A DNA stretch of 64,000 nt from an uncultured Eubacteriales bacterium (GCA_902786355.1 CADABZ010000006.1:124001-188000), one strand, 5' to 3'. Counted from the stretch's first letter, positions 22,805 through 32,351 are shown. Numbers and translations are program-made. The notes: generated by a model not told the origin, from the sequence alone.

Positions 22805-25594
22805 ATGAATACGTATTTCTATACTAACTATAGCGAAGAGAAGTTTATAGATAAGCTGAAGAAGAGCATAGACACTTGTTGCTCTTTCTCCTTTTCTGTG
22901 AGCTTCATTAAGAAACCAGGACTCAGACTGCTTGCGCCTAATATGGAGGCAGCACTTGCAAGAGGAGCTACTGGCCGATTGATAACCTCCACATATCAGA
23001 ACTTTACAGATGTGGAGTCGTTGACATTTTTCAATGATCTGCAGAGTAGGTATCCGAGTTCTTTCAACTGCCACTTGGATAAAGAATGCTTCTATGACAA
23101 AAAGGGCAGTGCAGTTGGTTTCCATTCAAAGGGATATTTGTTTGAGTATCCGGATCATAATGAGCTACTGGTTGGGTCATCAAACATAACAGTTTACGCT
23201 TTGCTTAAGAATATAGAGTGGGATGTGTCTGTAATTGACGAACCTGACTCTGCAACATATGCAGCGGCTCTCGAAGAGTTCAATAATCTATGGAACAGAA
23301 CGCTGCCACTGACAACGGAACTCATTAACGACTATAGGACGAGGCTATATTATTCCATCGAAAGATGGGATATGGATTATGATATAGCGAATTCAGATAT
23401 CAAGCCTAACTATATGCAGCGCAAAGCACTTAAGGAACTGAACAGGATCCGCGTTACAGGTGCAAGCAAAGCTCTGATTGTTGCAGCTGCAGGCTCCGGT
23501 AAAACATATCTTGCGGCATTTGATGCTCAGAATTTTGACCCGAAGAGACTCCTATACATTGCTCATGAAGGATCCATCCTCATGAAAGCGTATGAGACGT
23601 TCAGTAAGGTGTTCGGCAGTGATCACTCTTACGGCCTTTATACAGGAGATTATAAAGAGCCAGATGCAGACTTTGTCTTCTCGACCAATATTTCAATGGC
23701 AGGCTCCCTCGAATTATTCGAACGGCATGCTTTTGAGTACATCATAATTGATGAGTGTCATCACGCAACGGCAGAAACGTATCAGAAGGTGCTGAAATAC
23801 TTTGAGCCGGAGTTCTTGCTTGGAATTACAGCTACTCCTGAGCGAATGGATGAGAATGATGTATTTAGCCTATTTGATCAAAATGTACCGTATGAACTGA
23901 GACTCAGGGATGCGATAATCAATAGATTAGTCGTTCCTTTCAAGTATTATGGAATAAGGGACGAATTAATAGAGTACGGTGCCAAAGAGGCCAAGGGACA
24001 CAAGTTCATAGAACAATTTTCTGATGAAAAACATTGTGACTTTATCAGAGATATGATTGAGAAATACAGAGAACCGGGGAAGAAGCTAAAAGCCCTGGCG
24101 TTTTGCCGTGACATTGCACACGCTAGAAGAATGGCGGATGCCATGGAAGACTATTACAATACAAGATTCCTGACGGGCGGGAATTCAGTAGGTGAGCGAG
24201 TCAGAGCATACAAGGATCTTCAGGACGAAAATGCTGATCTTGAAATACTATTTACTGTAGATATTCTGAATGAAGGTGTAGATATACCAGGAGTCAATAT
24301 GGTTCTGTTCCTGAGGCCAACTGATTCACAGACAATCTTCATTCAGCAGCTTGGGCGCGGACTGCGTAATTATGAAGGTAAGAAATATGTAACGGTCCTT
24401 GACTTTATTGGCAATGATTATAAAAGAAGTGTACAGATTGCTTTTGCGCTTGGCAGCCTCTCAGAGAACTTCGTAGTCGAGAAGCAGCTGGTAGCAGCAC
24501 TTGTCAAAGACGATTTCAAAGAGATCGGACTCTCTGACTATGGCGTAGAGATACACATAGATGATCTTAGTAAGAAGGAGATTCTTTCTTTCATCGATAA
24601 AGTCAATTTTAATACTAAGAGATATCTGGCTCAGGATTATGAGAACTTCAAGAAATTTATAGGTGCGCAGAGATACCCTGATCATGTTGACTACCTCAAT
24701 AATGACTATGCCCCGGACCTCATTAAATTTATGCAGTCAAAGATCGGTAATAAGAACTTCTCATATTACGGATTCCTGAAGGCTATTGATGAAGATAATC
24801 TACCAGCATTTGATGAGAGGCAGGAAGCCTTTGTAAACTATTTGTCGGATATGCTGCCGCTTGTAAGGCCGCATGAATACCTGATAGTTCAGAAACTACT
24901 GGATGGAGCAGGCAAAGCAAGTGCGAGTGATCTAAGCAGATTCCTAGGCATGAACATTCAGTCCTTCTCTGCAGAATCATTGAAGCATGCGATTACATAT
25001 ATGGTTAAGTCAGGATTCTTCAAAATAGTAGAAAAGGAGCTGATGCTATCGGAAGTGAAGCTCGGAGTAGAACTTGAAGAATATCTCAGCGACCTCATCG
25101 AATACGGACTTGGAAGATACGATATAGATTTTGGTTCAGCTGACCCTGATGAAACATTCCATCTGTGGGGAAAATATAAAAAGGAACAGGTACAGCAGCT
25201 GCTCCTGAGAAATCCGGCCGATATAATGAAAGGAACACAAATAATTGATGGCGTAACATATGCTTATGTTACGGTAATCAAGGGCAAGTCAATTAAAGTG
25301 AATCTTAATTATGATGACGGATACATAGATCAGAACACTTTCCAATGGGAGACTGTTGCAGGAATCAAAGATAAGGAGCTGAACGCTCTTAAGAGCTGCA
25401 GCGAAATGCAGGTTTTCGTCAGAAAAGTCGAGAGCGAAGATAATATTACATTGCCATTTACTTATCTAGGTAAAGGACGGATGCAATATCTGTCTGGACC
25501 GAAAGAAAATGGTGCACATCTATTCCGGGTAGAAATGGATAATACGGTGCCGGATGATGTATTCTTCGATTTTAAATTACCAACGTTAGGATAA
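22805..25594 (+). CDS. DUF3427-type SF2 helicase with N-terminal PLD-like domain
   Basis: 929 residues. The N-terminus has a phospholipase-D-like fold (GRLITSTYQN; HSKGYLFEYPDHNELLVGSS). The SF2 helicase core follows: Walker A AAAGSGKT (about 230), Walker B DECHH (about 316), GITATPERMD, and the C-terminal helicase motif QLGRGLR (about 515). The remaining 400 residues match the DUF3427 region (HLWGKYKKEQVQQLLLRNP). Proteins of this architecture are predicted ATP-dependent nucleases or translocases, often in defence or repair settings. The HKD motif is reduced to H-x-K, so nuclease activity is uncertain. No methylase or restriction gene is adjacent. Confidence 0.88.
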   Translation: MNTYFYTNYSEEKFIDKLKKSIDTCCSFSFSVSFIKKPGLRLLAPNMEAALARGATGRLITSTYQNFTDVESLTFFNDLQSRYPSSFNCHLDKECFYDKKGSAVGFHSKGYLFEYPDHNELLVGSSNITVYALLKNIEWDVSVIDEPDSATYAAALEEFNNLWNRTLPLTTELINDYRTRLYYSIERWDMDYDIANSDIKPNYMQRKALKELNRIRVTGASKALIVAAAGSGKTYLAAFDAQNFDPKRLLYIAHEGSILMKAYETFSKVFGSDHSYGLYTGDYKEPDADFVFSTNISMAGSLELFERHAFEYIIIDECHHATAETYQKVLKYFEPEFLLGITATPERMDENDVFSLFDQNVPYELRLRDAIINRLVVPFKYYGIRDELIEYGAKEAKGHKFIEQFSDEKHCDFIRDMIEKYREPGKKLKALAFCRDIAHARRMADAMEDYYNTRFLTGGNSVGERVRAYKDLQDENADLEILFTVDILNEGVDIPGVNMVLFLRPTDSQTIFIQQLGRGLRNYEGKKYVTVLDFIGNDYKRSVQIAFALGSLSENFVVEKQLVAALVKDDFKEIGLSDYGVEIHIDDLSKKEILSFIDKVNFNTKRYLAQDYENFKKFIGAQRYPDHVDYLNNDYAPDLIKFMQSKIGNKNFSYYGFLKAIDEDNLPAFDERQEAFVNYLSDMLPLVRPHEYLIVQKLLDGAGKASASDLSRFLGMNIQSFSAESLKHAITYMVKSGFFKIVEKELMLSEVKLGVELEEYLSDLIEYGLGRYDIDFGSADPDETFHLWGKYKKEQVQQLLLRNPADIMKGTQIIDGVTYAYVTVIKGKSIKVNLNYDDGYIDQNTFQWETVAGIKDKELNALKSCSEMQVFVRKVESEDNITLPFTYLGKGRMQYLSGPKENGAHLFRVEMDNTVPDDVFFDFKLPTLG

Positions 25595-25621
25595 TGAGGA
25601 TAATTTGAATATTTATAAGAA

Positions 25622-26659
25622 ATGGGCAAGATAAAAACACATTACGATGAGAAGATAGCAAGGACAGAGGCTGAAGTACAAATGCTGCTTGAGAAACAAC
25701 AGCAGCTCCATGAATCTGTCCCGAGAGATAAATACATAGCCAAGGAGGCCGCATGCGCTGAGCTGACAGATATTCAGGGACATCCTCTGAATACATATGT
25801 CAGGGAAAACAGAGTCCTTGCAGCCCTGATCGAGAGAACCAGAGATAAGATCGCTGCGGGCCAGGATGCCGGAGCAGAGCTTAAGGAAATGCGTCAGGTC
25901 TCGATTCATTACGCATCCAAGGGCGACCTTCTGTATCCGCTCCTTGATGCAGGATATGACATCACAGGACCTTCCGGTTTTCTGTGGACAGAGGATGATG
26001 AGATCCGCGATGAGATGGCTGCACTCGAGAAGGAAGCTGTGCATGATGAGGCATGGAACAACAGACTTCTTAATGTAATTGCCCGTGCCGAGCAGATGAT
26101 CTCCAAGGAGGAAAACATACTGTTCCCTATATGTGCGGTCAACTTCACACCTGAGGAATGGAAAGGCATATACCGTGATTCCATGGACTATGACACATGT
26201 TTTGGCGTAGAGAAGGCAGTGTGGGAGGAAGTGGAATCTGAAGGATCAGGGGATGAGCATGCTGCGATAACATCAGATGAGATCGTGCTGCCGGGCGGAC
26301 ATATGACGGCTTATCAGCTGAGAGCCCTGATGAATACTATTCCTGCTGAGATCACATTCGTCGATGATCAGAATATCAACAGATTCTTCAACGAAGGTCC
26401 TAAAGCTTTCAAGAGACCTGCCATGGCAATAGACCGTGAAGTGTGGACCTGTCATCCGCCTAAGGTCGAGCCGATGGTGAGAGCTATCATCGATGATTTC
26501 AGGACGGGCAAGCGGGATGAAGTTCCTGTATGGATGGAGAAGAACGGCCGCAGTGTTCTGGTGAGATACATAGCTGTAAGAGACACAGAAGGCAGATACG
26601 TAGGCACCCTGGAATATGTGCAGGATATGGAGATAGCGAAAGAACATTTCTCAAAATAA
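25622..26659 (+). CDS. DUF438-family hemerythrin-like plus PAS protein
   Basis: 345 residues. The N-terminal 200 contain a hemerythrin-like/DUF438 region (HPLNTYVRENRVLAALIERT; HYASKGDLLYPLL; EENILFPICAVNFTPEEW) that could bind a diiron centre or haem. The C-terminal 110 form a PAS-like domain (IPAEITFVDDQNINRFFNEG; VWTCHPPKVEPMV; LVRYIAVRDTEGRYVGTLEY). Members are suspected redox or nitric oxide sensors. The ribosome-binding site is poor. The next gene starts at the very next base, so the pair is translationally coupled. Confidence 0.82.
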   Translation: MGKIKTHYDEKIARTEAEVQMLLEKQQQLHESVPRDKYIAKEAACAELTDIQGHPLNTYVRENRVLAALIERTRDKIAAGQDAGAELKEMRQVSIHYASKGDLLYPLLDAGYDITGPSGFLWTEDDEIRDEMAALEKEAVHDEAWNNRLLNVIARAEQMISKEENILFPICAVNFTPEEWKGIYRDSMDYDTCFGVEKAVWEEVESEGSGDEHAAITSDEIVLPGGHMTAYQLRALMNTIPAEITFVDDQNINRFFNEGPKAFKRPAMAIDREVWTCHPPKVEPMVRAIIDDFRTGKRDEVPVWMEKNGRSVLVRYIAVRDTEGRYVGTLEYVQDMEIAKEHFSK

Positions 26660-27505
26660 ATGGATAAATTAGTAAATACAGCAAGTATAAAGGACGCAGA
26701 GAACTGCAGGTCGTTCGTTGTCTTCGATACTGAGACGACTGGCCTGTATCCTTGGCGTGACAAAATCATTGAGATCGGTGCGGTCAGATTCAGGGACGGA
26801 GAGCCGGTCGAGTCTTTCCATTCCATGATAGACCCGGAGATGCATATACCTGAGATGGTCACTCAGATCAACAACATCACTGACGATATGGTCGCTGGAG
26901 CACCGGCTGCAGGTGAGGTCATGGCGGCTTTTGACGAATTCGTCGGTACCGATGAATTCGTAGGCCATAATATAGACTTTGACCTCAGATTCATTAAGAG
27001 TGCCGGCAGCGCTTTACCTGACAGAAACCGCAGGTATTTCGACACTGCAGAGCTTGCGCAGCAGATAGTCAAAGGGCCGGATAAGGTCTTCGACAAGGCT
27101 ACAGGCAGATGGAAGAACGATTATAACTCGCAGTACGAAGTGAAGGGCCACAGCCTTGGAACAATGTGCGAGTTCTACGGAATAGAGCACGGGCAGCTGC
27201 ACAGAGCAGATGTGGATGCTCTCGCAACCGGCAGACTGCTGGTCGTGATGATGAAGGATACAGAACGTGTAAGAAAGGCTAAGAGGAACTCAAAGATGGC
27301 AAAGGACTTTGAATTTGAAATAGTAGAGCATATAGGCGTGCTGGCAGAGAAGACCAGAGGATGGAAGAGAGAGATCAACCGCATCTCCTGGGGCGGAGCT
27401 GAACCTAAGATCGACATCAGGGACTGGTCGCCTGATCACACCAAGATGGGCAAAGGCATCACCCTTACAGCGGAGGAAATAGAAAAGCTGAAAGAGCTTC
27501 TGTAA
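26660..27505 (+). CDS. DnaQ-like 3'-5' exonuclease (DEDDh)
   Basis: 281 residues. The exonuclease motifs are complete: FDTETTGL (about 22-29), GHNIDFDLRF (about 95), and HRADVDA (about 178-184, with the DEDDh His). This is the PolC/DnaQ epsilon type. A C-terminal extension of 80 residues is unassigned and might bind a partner or nucleic acid. It starts directly at the stop codon of the DUF438 gene and is followed by kptA, a context that favours RNA or DNA end processing. Confidence 0.88.
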   Translation: MDKLVNTASIKDAENCRSFVVFDTETTGLYPWRDKIIEIGAVRFRDGEPVESFHSMIDPEMHIPEMVTQINNITDDMVAGAPAAGEVMAAFDEFVGTDEFVGHNIDFDLRFIKSAGSALPDRNRRYFDTAELAQQIVKGPDKVFDKATGRWKNDYNSQYEVKGHSLGTMCEFYGIEHGQLHRADVDALATGRLLVVMMKDTERVRKAKRNSKMAKDFEFEIVEHIGVLAEKTRGWKREINRISWGGAEPKIDIRDWSPDHTKMGKGITLTAEEIEKLKELL

Positions 27506-27531
27506 ACGATATATAGCAGGAGTGCAGTGCT

Positions 27532-28068
27532 ATGAGTGACAGAAATACAAGTAAATATATAAGTCTTATTCTGAGACACAAGCCTGAAGTAATAGGTATC
27601 ACTCTGGATGAGCATGGCTGGGCAGTTGTCGAGGATCTGATCAAAGGTGTGAATAAGACACATCCTCTGGATATGGAAACTCTTGAGAGAATAGTTGCAG
27701 AAGATGAGAAGCAGAGATATTCATTCAATGAGGACAAAACACTTATCAGAGCGAACCAGGGTCATTCGATACCTGTCGATGTGGAGCTTCCGGAAGTAAC
27801 ACCGCCAGATGTTCTCTATCATGGCACAGGAATCAAATACCAGGAATCGATAGATTCGCAGGGCCTTATACCAAAATCACGGCTATACGTCCATCTGTCC
27901 GGAGATGTGGATACAGCAAGAAAAGTAGGGCAGAGACACGGCAAACCGGTGATATACACTGTTGATGCAGCAGGAATGGCTGCAGACGGTTACAGATTTT
28001 ACAGGTCAGTTAATGGAGTCTGGCTGACAAAAGAAGTACCTAAGGAGTATCTCTCTATTATTAAGTGA
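27532..28068 (+). CDS. kptA: RNA 2'-phosphotransferase (Tpt1/KptA family)
   Basis: 178 residues matching KptA/Tpt1: [20 protein letters not shown] at the N-terminus, the winged-helix [12 protein letters not shown], then [26 protein letters not shown] and the [11 protein letters not shown] segment of the NAD-binding half. The family removes an internal 2'-phosphate from RNA using NAD+. Bacterial targets are not established. GGAG precedes the ATG. It lies just downstream of a DnaQ-like exonuclease and 4 kb from thpR, whose product makes 2'-phosphate ends. Confidence 0.93.
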   Translation: MSDRNTSKYISLILRHKPEVIGITLDEHGWAVVEDLIKGVNKTHPLDMETLERIVAEDEKQRYSFNEDKTLIRANQGHSIPVDVELPEVTPPDVLYHGTGIKYQESIDSQGLIPKSRLYVHLSGDVDTARKVGQRHGKPVIYTVDAAGMAADGYRFYRSVNGVWLTKEVPKEYLSIIK

Positions 28069-28077
28069 GGCGAAAAA

Positions 28078-28287
28078 ATGAACACAGTATACCAGGGATT
28101 GAAAGAATACGTTCTAAGCAATTGTAAAGATGAGAAAGAACAACGAGAGACATATGATAACTATGCTATCGATTATCTGACAGAACGAATCGAATCAATA
28201 CTGATCAATCTCAAAGACCTTGACGATGCAGTTGAATTTGTAAGACAGGTAGAGAAATGCCTGGATGAATTCGAAGGAGTTTATTAA
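28078..28287 (+). CDS. Small acidic hypothetical protein
   Basis: 69 residues, predicted entirely helical and acidic, unrecognised. It begins ten bases after kptA behind GTGAGG and ends five bases before the aldo/keto reductase gene, so it belongs to the same transcript. It may be an accessory subunit; no function is evident. Confidence 0.55.
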   Translation: MNTVYQGLKEYVLSNCKDEKEQRETYDNYAIDYLTERIESILINLKDLDDAVEFVRQVEKCLDEFEGVY

Positions 28288-28292
28288 TACGA

Positions 28293-29318
28293 ATGGTTGC
28301 AGCAGATATGAAGGGACTAGTAAAGATTACAATTATATGCCTGGCGTTTTGCCTTTTGTTTGCCGGATGCAGTGGTGCCTCTGACGGCAGCAGCAATGAT
28401 CAGGGAAATACAGGAGATACAACGCAGGCAGCAGAAGAAGCACAGCCTCAGGAGCAGACAGACGTTCAGGAAGAGACAACTGAGGCCAGCCCTTTTGATT
28501 TTGAAAGGAAGACAGTAATGCTTAACAGCGGATATGAGATGCCAATAATTGGTCTCGGCACATGGACTCTGTCGAATGAGGAAGCTGAGGAATCTGTATA
28601 TGCTGCTCTGAAATGCGGGATGCGTCTTATAGATACCGCAAGATATTACCAGTGCGAGATCGGAGTCGGAAGAGGTCTGCAGAGAGCAATCGATGAGGGC
28701 ATCGTCACGCGCGAGGAAGTATTCATCACCAGCAAAATAATGCCTAGTGACTATGACAGAGCTGCTCAGGGCATAGATGATTCTCTCCGAGATCTAGGAG
28801 TGGATTATGTAGACCTCATGCTTATACACCAGCCTGGCTCCAATGATGAAGAAGTATATAAAGCCATGGAACAGGCTATGCGGGACGGCAAGGTGAGAAG
28901 CATAGGCATATCCAATTACTATACTAAGGAGCAGGTCGATGAGGTTCTCTCATATGCTGAAATAACGCCTGCGGTCATCCAGAACGAAAACCATATCTAC
29001 TACCAGAACACAGAACTGCAGGATTATGTGAAGCAGTATGGCATAGTGATAGAGTCGTGGTATCCGTTTGGAGGAAGAGGGCATACACAGGAGAACTTCG
29101 AGAACGAGGTGATCACAGAACTTGCAGAGAAGCACGGCAAAACTCCGGCGCAGGTGATACTCCGCTGGCAGCTGCAGGCGGGCTTCATCGCGATCCCGGG
29201 ATCATCGAACCCTGATCACATAGCGGAGAATTACGACATCTTCGATTTTGAACTGACGGATGACGAAATGGATCAGATACGAGCCATTGACCGGCAGGAA
29301 AGATACGAGAACTGGTAA
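28293..29318 (+). CDS. Aldo/keto reductase exported as a lipoprotein
   Basis: 341 residues. AAGGAG ten bases upstream supports the start at 28293. The N-terminus is a lipoprotein signal (ITIICLAFCLLFAGC, lipobox LFAGC), then a 45-residue Ser/Gln/Glu-rich linker, then a full aldo/keto reductase barrel: GLGTWTL, DTARYY with the catalytic Tyr region, SKIMP with the catalytic Lys, LIHQPG with the His, SIGISNYY, and IPGSSNPDHI for NADP binding. AKRs are normally cytosolic and need NADPH, so surface tethering is unusual and implies either an unknown cofactor supply or loss of redox function. Confidence 0.85.
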   Translation: MVAADMKGLVKITIICLAFCLLFAGCSGASDGSSNDQGNTGDTTQAAEEAQPQEQTDVQEETTEASPFDFERKTVMLNSGYEMPIIGLGTWTLSNEEAEESVYAALKCGMRLIDTARYYQCEIGVGRGLQRAIDEGIVTREEVFITSKIMPSDYDRAAQGIDDSLRDLGVDYVDLMLIHQPGSNDEEVYKAMEQAMRDGKVRSIGISNYYTKEQVDEVLSYAEITPAVIQNENHIYYQNTELQDYVKQYGIVIESWYPFGGRGHTQENFENEVITELAEKHGKTPAQVILRWQLQAGFIAIPGSSNPDHIAENYDIFDFELTDDEMDQIRAIDRQERYENW

Positions 29319-29345
29319 GATTTAAAAAAGTAAAGGGGAATCAAA

Positions 29346-29885
29346 ATGTCAAAGAAAGTATTAGTAATCAGCACCAGCATAAGAGCAAAGAGCAACTCAG
29401 AAGTATTAGCCCATGCATTTGAAGACGGCGCGAAGGCTGCCGGGCATGATGTGGAGTTCGTTTCACTCAAAGATAAGAACATCGCGTTCTGCAAGGGCTG
29501 CCTGGCATGCCAGAAAATGGGACGCTGTGTGATCAATGATGACGCGAACGAGATCACGGAGAAGATCCTGAATGCTGAAGCAGTAGTCTGGGCGACACCT
29601 ATCTATTACTATGAGATGAGTGGACAGATGAAAACTATGATAGACCGGGCGAATTCACTGTTCCCAAGAGACTATCAGTTCAGAGACGTATACCTGCTCT
29701 CTGTTGCGGCTGAAGACGATGAAGAGACAGACGCAAGAGCAGTCAGCGGCCTTAATGGATGGATCGATTGCTTTGAGCATGCAAGATTCGCAGGCAAAGT
29801 ATTCGCCGGTGGGGTGGATGCCCCTGGCGCAATCGAAGGACACCCTGCTCTTAAAGAAGCATACGAACTTGGAAAGACGATATAG
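29346..29885 (+). CDS. NADPH-dependent FMN reductase/flavodoxin-fold protein
   Basis: 179 residues. The flavodoxin-like fold starts with VLVISTSIRAKSNSEVLAHA (FMN phosphate loop). A CKGCLACQKMGRCVINDD segment follows, as in iron-sulfur-flavoprotein-like NAD(P)H oxidoreductases, then WATPIYYYEMSGQMKTMIDR. The cysteines may bind a cluster or only stabilise the fold. AAGGGG precedes the ATG. It lies 27 bp behind the reductase lipoprotein gene and is probably co-transcribed. Confidence 0.88.
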   Translation: MSKKVLVISTSIRAKSNSEVLAHAFEDGAKAAGHDVEFVSLKDKNIAFCKGCLACQKMGRCVINDDANEITEKILNAEAVVWATPIYYYEMSGQMKTMIDRANSLFPRDYQFRDVYLLSVAAEDDEETDARAVSGLNGWIDCFEHARFAGKVFAGGVDAPGAIEGHPALKEAYELGKTI

Positions 29886-29907
29886 CAATTCTGCCAAGGC
29901 GCCTGTA

Positions 29908-29916
29908 TGGTATAAT
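29908..29916 (+). promoter_or_regulatory. Extended -10 promoter
   Basis: TGG followed by TATAAT (29911-29916) forms an extended -10. A poor TTCTGC -35 lies about 16 bp upstream. It would drive the zinc-ribbon gene at 29978. Confidence 0.5.
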
Positions 29917-29977
29917 CATTAACAGCAAGAACCAGTGCTATTGATACACTTACACTTACTGCAGGAGGATGCGAATA

Positions 29978-30361
29978 ATGGCAAAGGACAAGAGGATAAA
30001 AAGCTGCCCTAATGAGGACTGCATGAATCATATCAAGAGGGTCAGACTTAAGGCTGATCTGGAAACATGTCCTGTCTGCGGTGCCAGTCTCATATTCGTC
30101 TGCAGGAAGTGCTTCTGCGAGATACCGGATATCAGTGAGAAACAGACTCTCTGCAGACCTTGTCTGGAGAAAGCTATGCAGAAGAAAGAACACCGGAAAG
30201 AGACGATCAAGGCCACTGCGAAGAAAGCCGGTGTAGCTGCAGGGACAACAGCAGTTGAAGTAGGTGGAAGAATAGCAAATTCAGTGCTCCAGGAATCCGA
30301 GAAGCACCTTGTTAAGAAGGGGGCCAAGGTTGTCAAAAAGGTTACCAGAAAGGTTCTGTAA
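29978..30361 (+). CDS. Zinc-ribbon protein with basic helical tail
   Basis: 127 residues. AGGAGG (29963-29968) sits nine bases before the ATG at 29978. The N-terminal 65 residues hold four Cys pairs (CPNEDC; CPVCGA; CRKCFCEI; CRPC), enough for two treble-clef or zinc-ribbon sites. The tail is Lys- and Ala/Gly-rich (KKAGVAAGTTAVEVGGRIAN), amphipathic, and may bind membrane or nucleic acid. Function is unknown. It has its own promoter and terminator. Confidence 0.7.
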   Translation: MAKDKRIKSCPNEDCMNHIKRVRLKADLETCPVCGASLIFVCRKCFCEIPDISEKQTLCRPCLEKAMQKKEHRKETIKATAKKAGVAAGTTAVEVGGRIANSVLQESEKHLVKKGAKVVKKVTRKVL

Positions 30362-30374
30362 TAGTTAAGTGAGT

Positions 30375-30415
30375 GGCGATGTATAATTCCTGATCTTTTA
30401 TACATCGCCTTTTTT
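30375..30415 (+). terminator. Intrinsic terminator
   Basis: GGCGATGTATAA pairs exactly with TTATACATCGCC, followed by TTTTTT. Confidence 0.92.
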
Positions 30416-30476
30416 AAATAGATACTTCGCAATAAGGACAACACCTGTAGATAAGGGACTAAAAGGGGAATGTGGC

Positions 30477-31766
30477 ATGAAGTATGCATTTGTTAATGGA
30501 GTGATCCTTGATGGCAGTAAGGACATGCAGCCTGTCACAGGCAAGGCCGTACTGACAGACGGGGAGCGTATAGTCGGGATAGTATCTGAACTCAAGGATC
30601 TGCAGGGATATGAGATAGTCGATCTTAAGGGCGCTTATCTGCTGCCTGGCCTGATCGACATGCATGTGCATCTGGCCCTAAGCGGCAAGCCGCCAAAGGC
30701 AGACAGCAAGCCGAAAGACTACGACAAGCTCTATAAGCTGCTCACCGGTAACAGCCTGATTCGTGCCGTGGTAAAACGCATGGTGGCAGGATACGCCAGG
30801 ACGGAAGTGATGAGCGGAGTCACGACCATCAGGACCGTCGGCGGCGTTATGGATTTTGATGCTCAGGTCAGAGATCTTATCAATGCAGGCAAGCTGACAG
30901 GGCCGCGCATCATTGCATCGAATACAGGCGTGTCAGTTCCGGGAGGACATTTTGCCGGGTCGATCGCTACACCGGTAAGTTCACCTGAGGAAGCACAGGC
31001 ACTTGTCAGCCAGATCGCGGATTCCAAGCCAGATCTTATCAAGCTGATGATCACCGGCGGAGTAATGGACTCAGATGAAGAAGGCATGCCGGGCGCACTC
31101 AAGATGTCACCTGAGATCGTCAAAGCTGCATGCGATGAAGCACACAGACTCGGTTATTCTGTTGCAGCTCATGTCGAGAGCACAGAAGGCGTCAGAGTAG
31201 CACTTGAGAATGGCGTCGACACCATCGAGCACGGAGCGAAGCTCACAGATGAGACAATCAGACTCTTCAAGGAGCGCAAGGCAGCAGACATCTGCACTCT
31301 GTCACCTGCGATACCATATGCGATGTTCACCCTTGAGGAAAGCCACGCTACCGAGATCGCGAAGAAGAACGGCAGCGTAGTGCTCGAAGGGATAATCGAC
31401 TGCGCTAAGACCTGCATCAAGAATGACATACCAGTCGGTCTCGGCAGCGATGTGAGTTGCCCGTTCGTAGTGCATTACAACTTCTGGAGAGAACTGTGCT
31501 TCTTCAGCAAATACATAGGCAGGTCACCTAAAGAGACTCTTCACAGAGCTACTGCAGGCAATGCAGCGATCGCCGGCATAGATAAGGAGACCGGCATGAT
31601 AGAAGCCGGCAAATGCGCAGACATGATAGTCGTCAAGGATGATCCGCTGAGAGACCTGACCGCACTCAGGAACGTATCCATGGTAATTGCGAGAGGCAAT
31701 CTCATCCGCAGACCGCGTTACAGGAAGATGAAAGACATCGACGAAGTGATAGACAGATACTTCTGA
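30477..31766 (+). CDS. Amidohydrolase-superfamily protein (imidazolonepropionase/prolidase-like)
   Basis: 429 residues. Metal-binding motifs of the superfamily are present: DMHVHL near residue 60, a Lys-containing strand LIKLMITGG, SVAAHVES and DTIEHGA (His ligands), and GLGSDVSCPF (catalytic Asp). The C-terminal GKCADMIVVKDDPL returns to the beta-sandwich. Subfamily members hydrolyse X-Pro or X-Arg dipeptides or cyclic amides. There is no signal peptide. GGGG lies eight bases before the ATG. The exact substrate cannot be told. Confidence 0.87.
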   Translation: MKYAFVNGVILDGSKDMQPVTGKAVLTDGERIVGIVSELKDLQGYEIVDLKGAYLLPGLIDMHVHLALSGKPPKADSKPKDYDKLYKLLTGNSLIRAVVKRMVAGYARTEVMSGVTTIRTVGGVMDFDAQVRDLINAGKLTGPRIIASNTGVSVPGGHFAGSIATPVSSPEEAQALVSQIADSKPDLIKLMITGGVMDSDEEGMPGALKMSPEIVKAACDEAHRLGYSVAAHVESTEGVRVALENGVDTIEHGAKLTDETIRLFKERKAADICTLSPAIPYAMFTLEESHATEIAKKNGSVVLEGIIDCAKTCIKNDIPVGLGSDVSCPFVVHYNFWRELCFFSKYIGRSPKETLHRATAGNAAIAGIDKETGMIEAGKCADMIVVKDDPLRDLTALRNVSMVIARGNLIRRPRYRKMKDIDEVIDRYF

Positions 31767-31838
31767 TGAATCCAGACCAGCGCTCTACGCATGGAAGGGA
31801 TATTCTGCAATAGAACCAGCAAACTATTACGTAGAAGA

Positions 31839-32339
31839 ATGAGACTGTTCATAGCGATAAATCTGAATGATGAGATGAAAGATGCACTCATAGATATCCA
31901 GGATACTATGAGGATTTATGGTGTGCGCGGAAGGAAAACGCCTGCTGAGAACATGCACCTGACGCTGGCGTTCATCGGAGAGTACGACGATCCGGACTAT
32001 GTGAAAAGCATTATCGAGAGCATCGAGATCAGGCCTTTTGATATCAGGCTCAGCGGCATAGGAGCATTCGGAGATCTGTGGTGGGCAGGCATCGAAGACA
32101 GTGCACCGCTGCAATCTGTAGCCAGACGGCTGAGAAGAGCTCTTGCAGAGGCCGATATACCTTTCGACCGCAAGAAATTCTCACCGCATATCACATTGAT
32201 TCGAAGGGCCAGAGGCAGACTCTCAGATGCAGCGAAAGAAGAGATGGCTGATCTTTTCGGCGTATCGATGAAGGTGGATCATATATCACTTATGCGTTCC
32301 GACCGCGGCAAGCATGGAATGATATACACAGAATTATAG
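31839..32339 (+). CDS. thpR: RNA 2',3'-cyclic phosphodiesterase (ThpR/LigT family)
   Basis: 166 residues. The two HxTx motifs that form the 2H active site are visible: HLTLAF (about 40) and HITLIR (about 117). MRLFIAINLNDEMKDAL is the usual N-terminus, which sets the start at 31839; the longer reading adds an unlikely leader. The family opens RNA 2',3'-cyclic phosphates to 2'-phosphates. That product class is the substrate type of KptA, encoded 4 kb upstream. The stop is 12 bp before the CutA-like gene. Confidence 0.9.
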   Translation: MRLFIAINLNDEMKDALIDIQDTMRIYGVRGRKTPAENMHLTLAFIGEYDDPDYVKSIIESIEIRPFDIRLSGIGAFGDLWWAGIEDSAPLQSVARRLRRALAEADIPFDRKKFSPHITLIRRARGRLSDAAKEEMADLFGVSMKVDHISLMRSDRGKHGMIYTEL

Positions 32340-32351
32340 AGAGGCTTTGGC

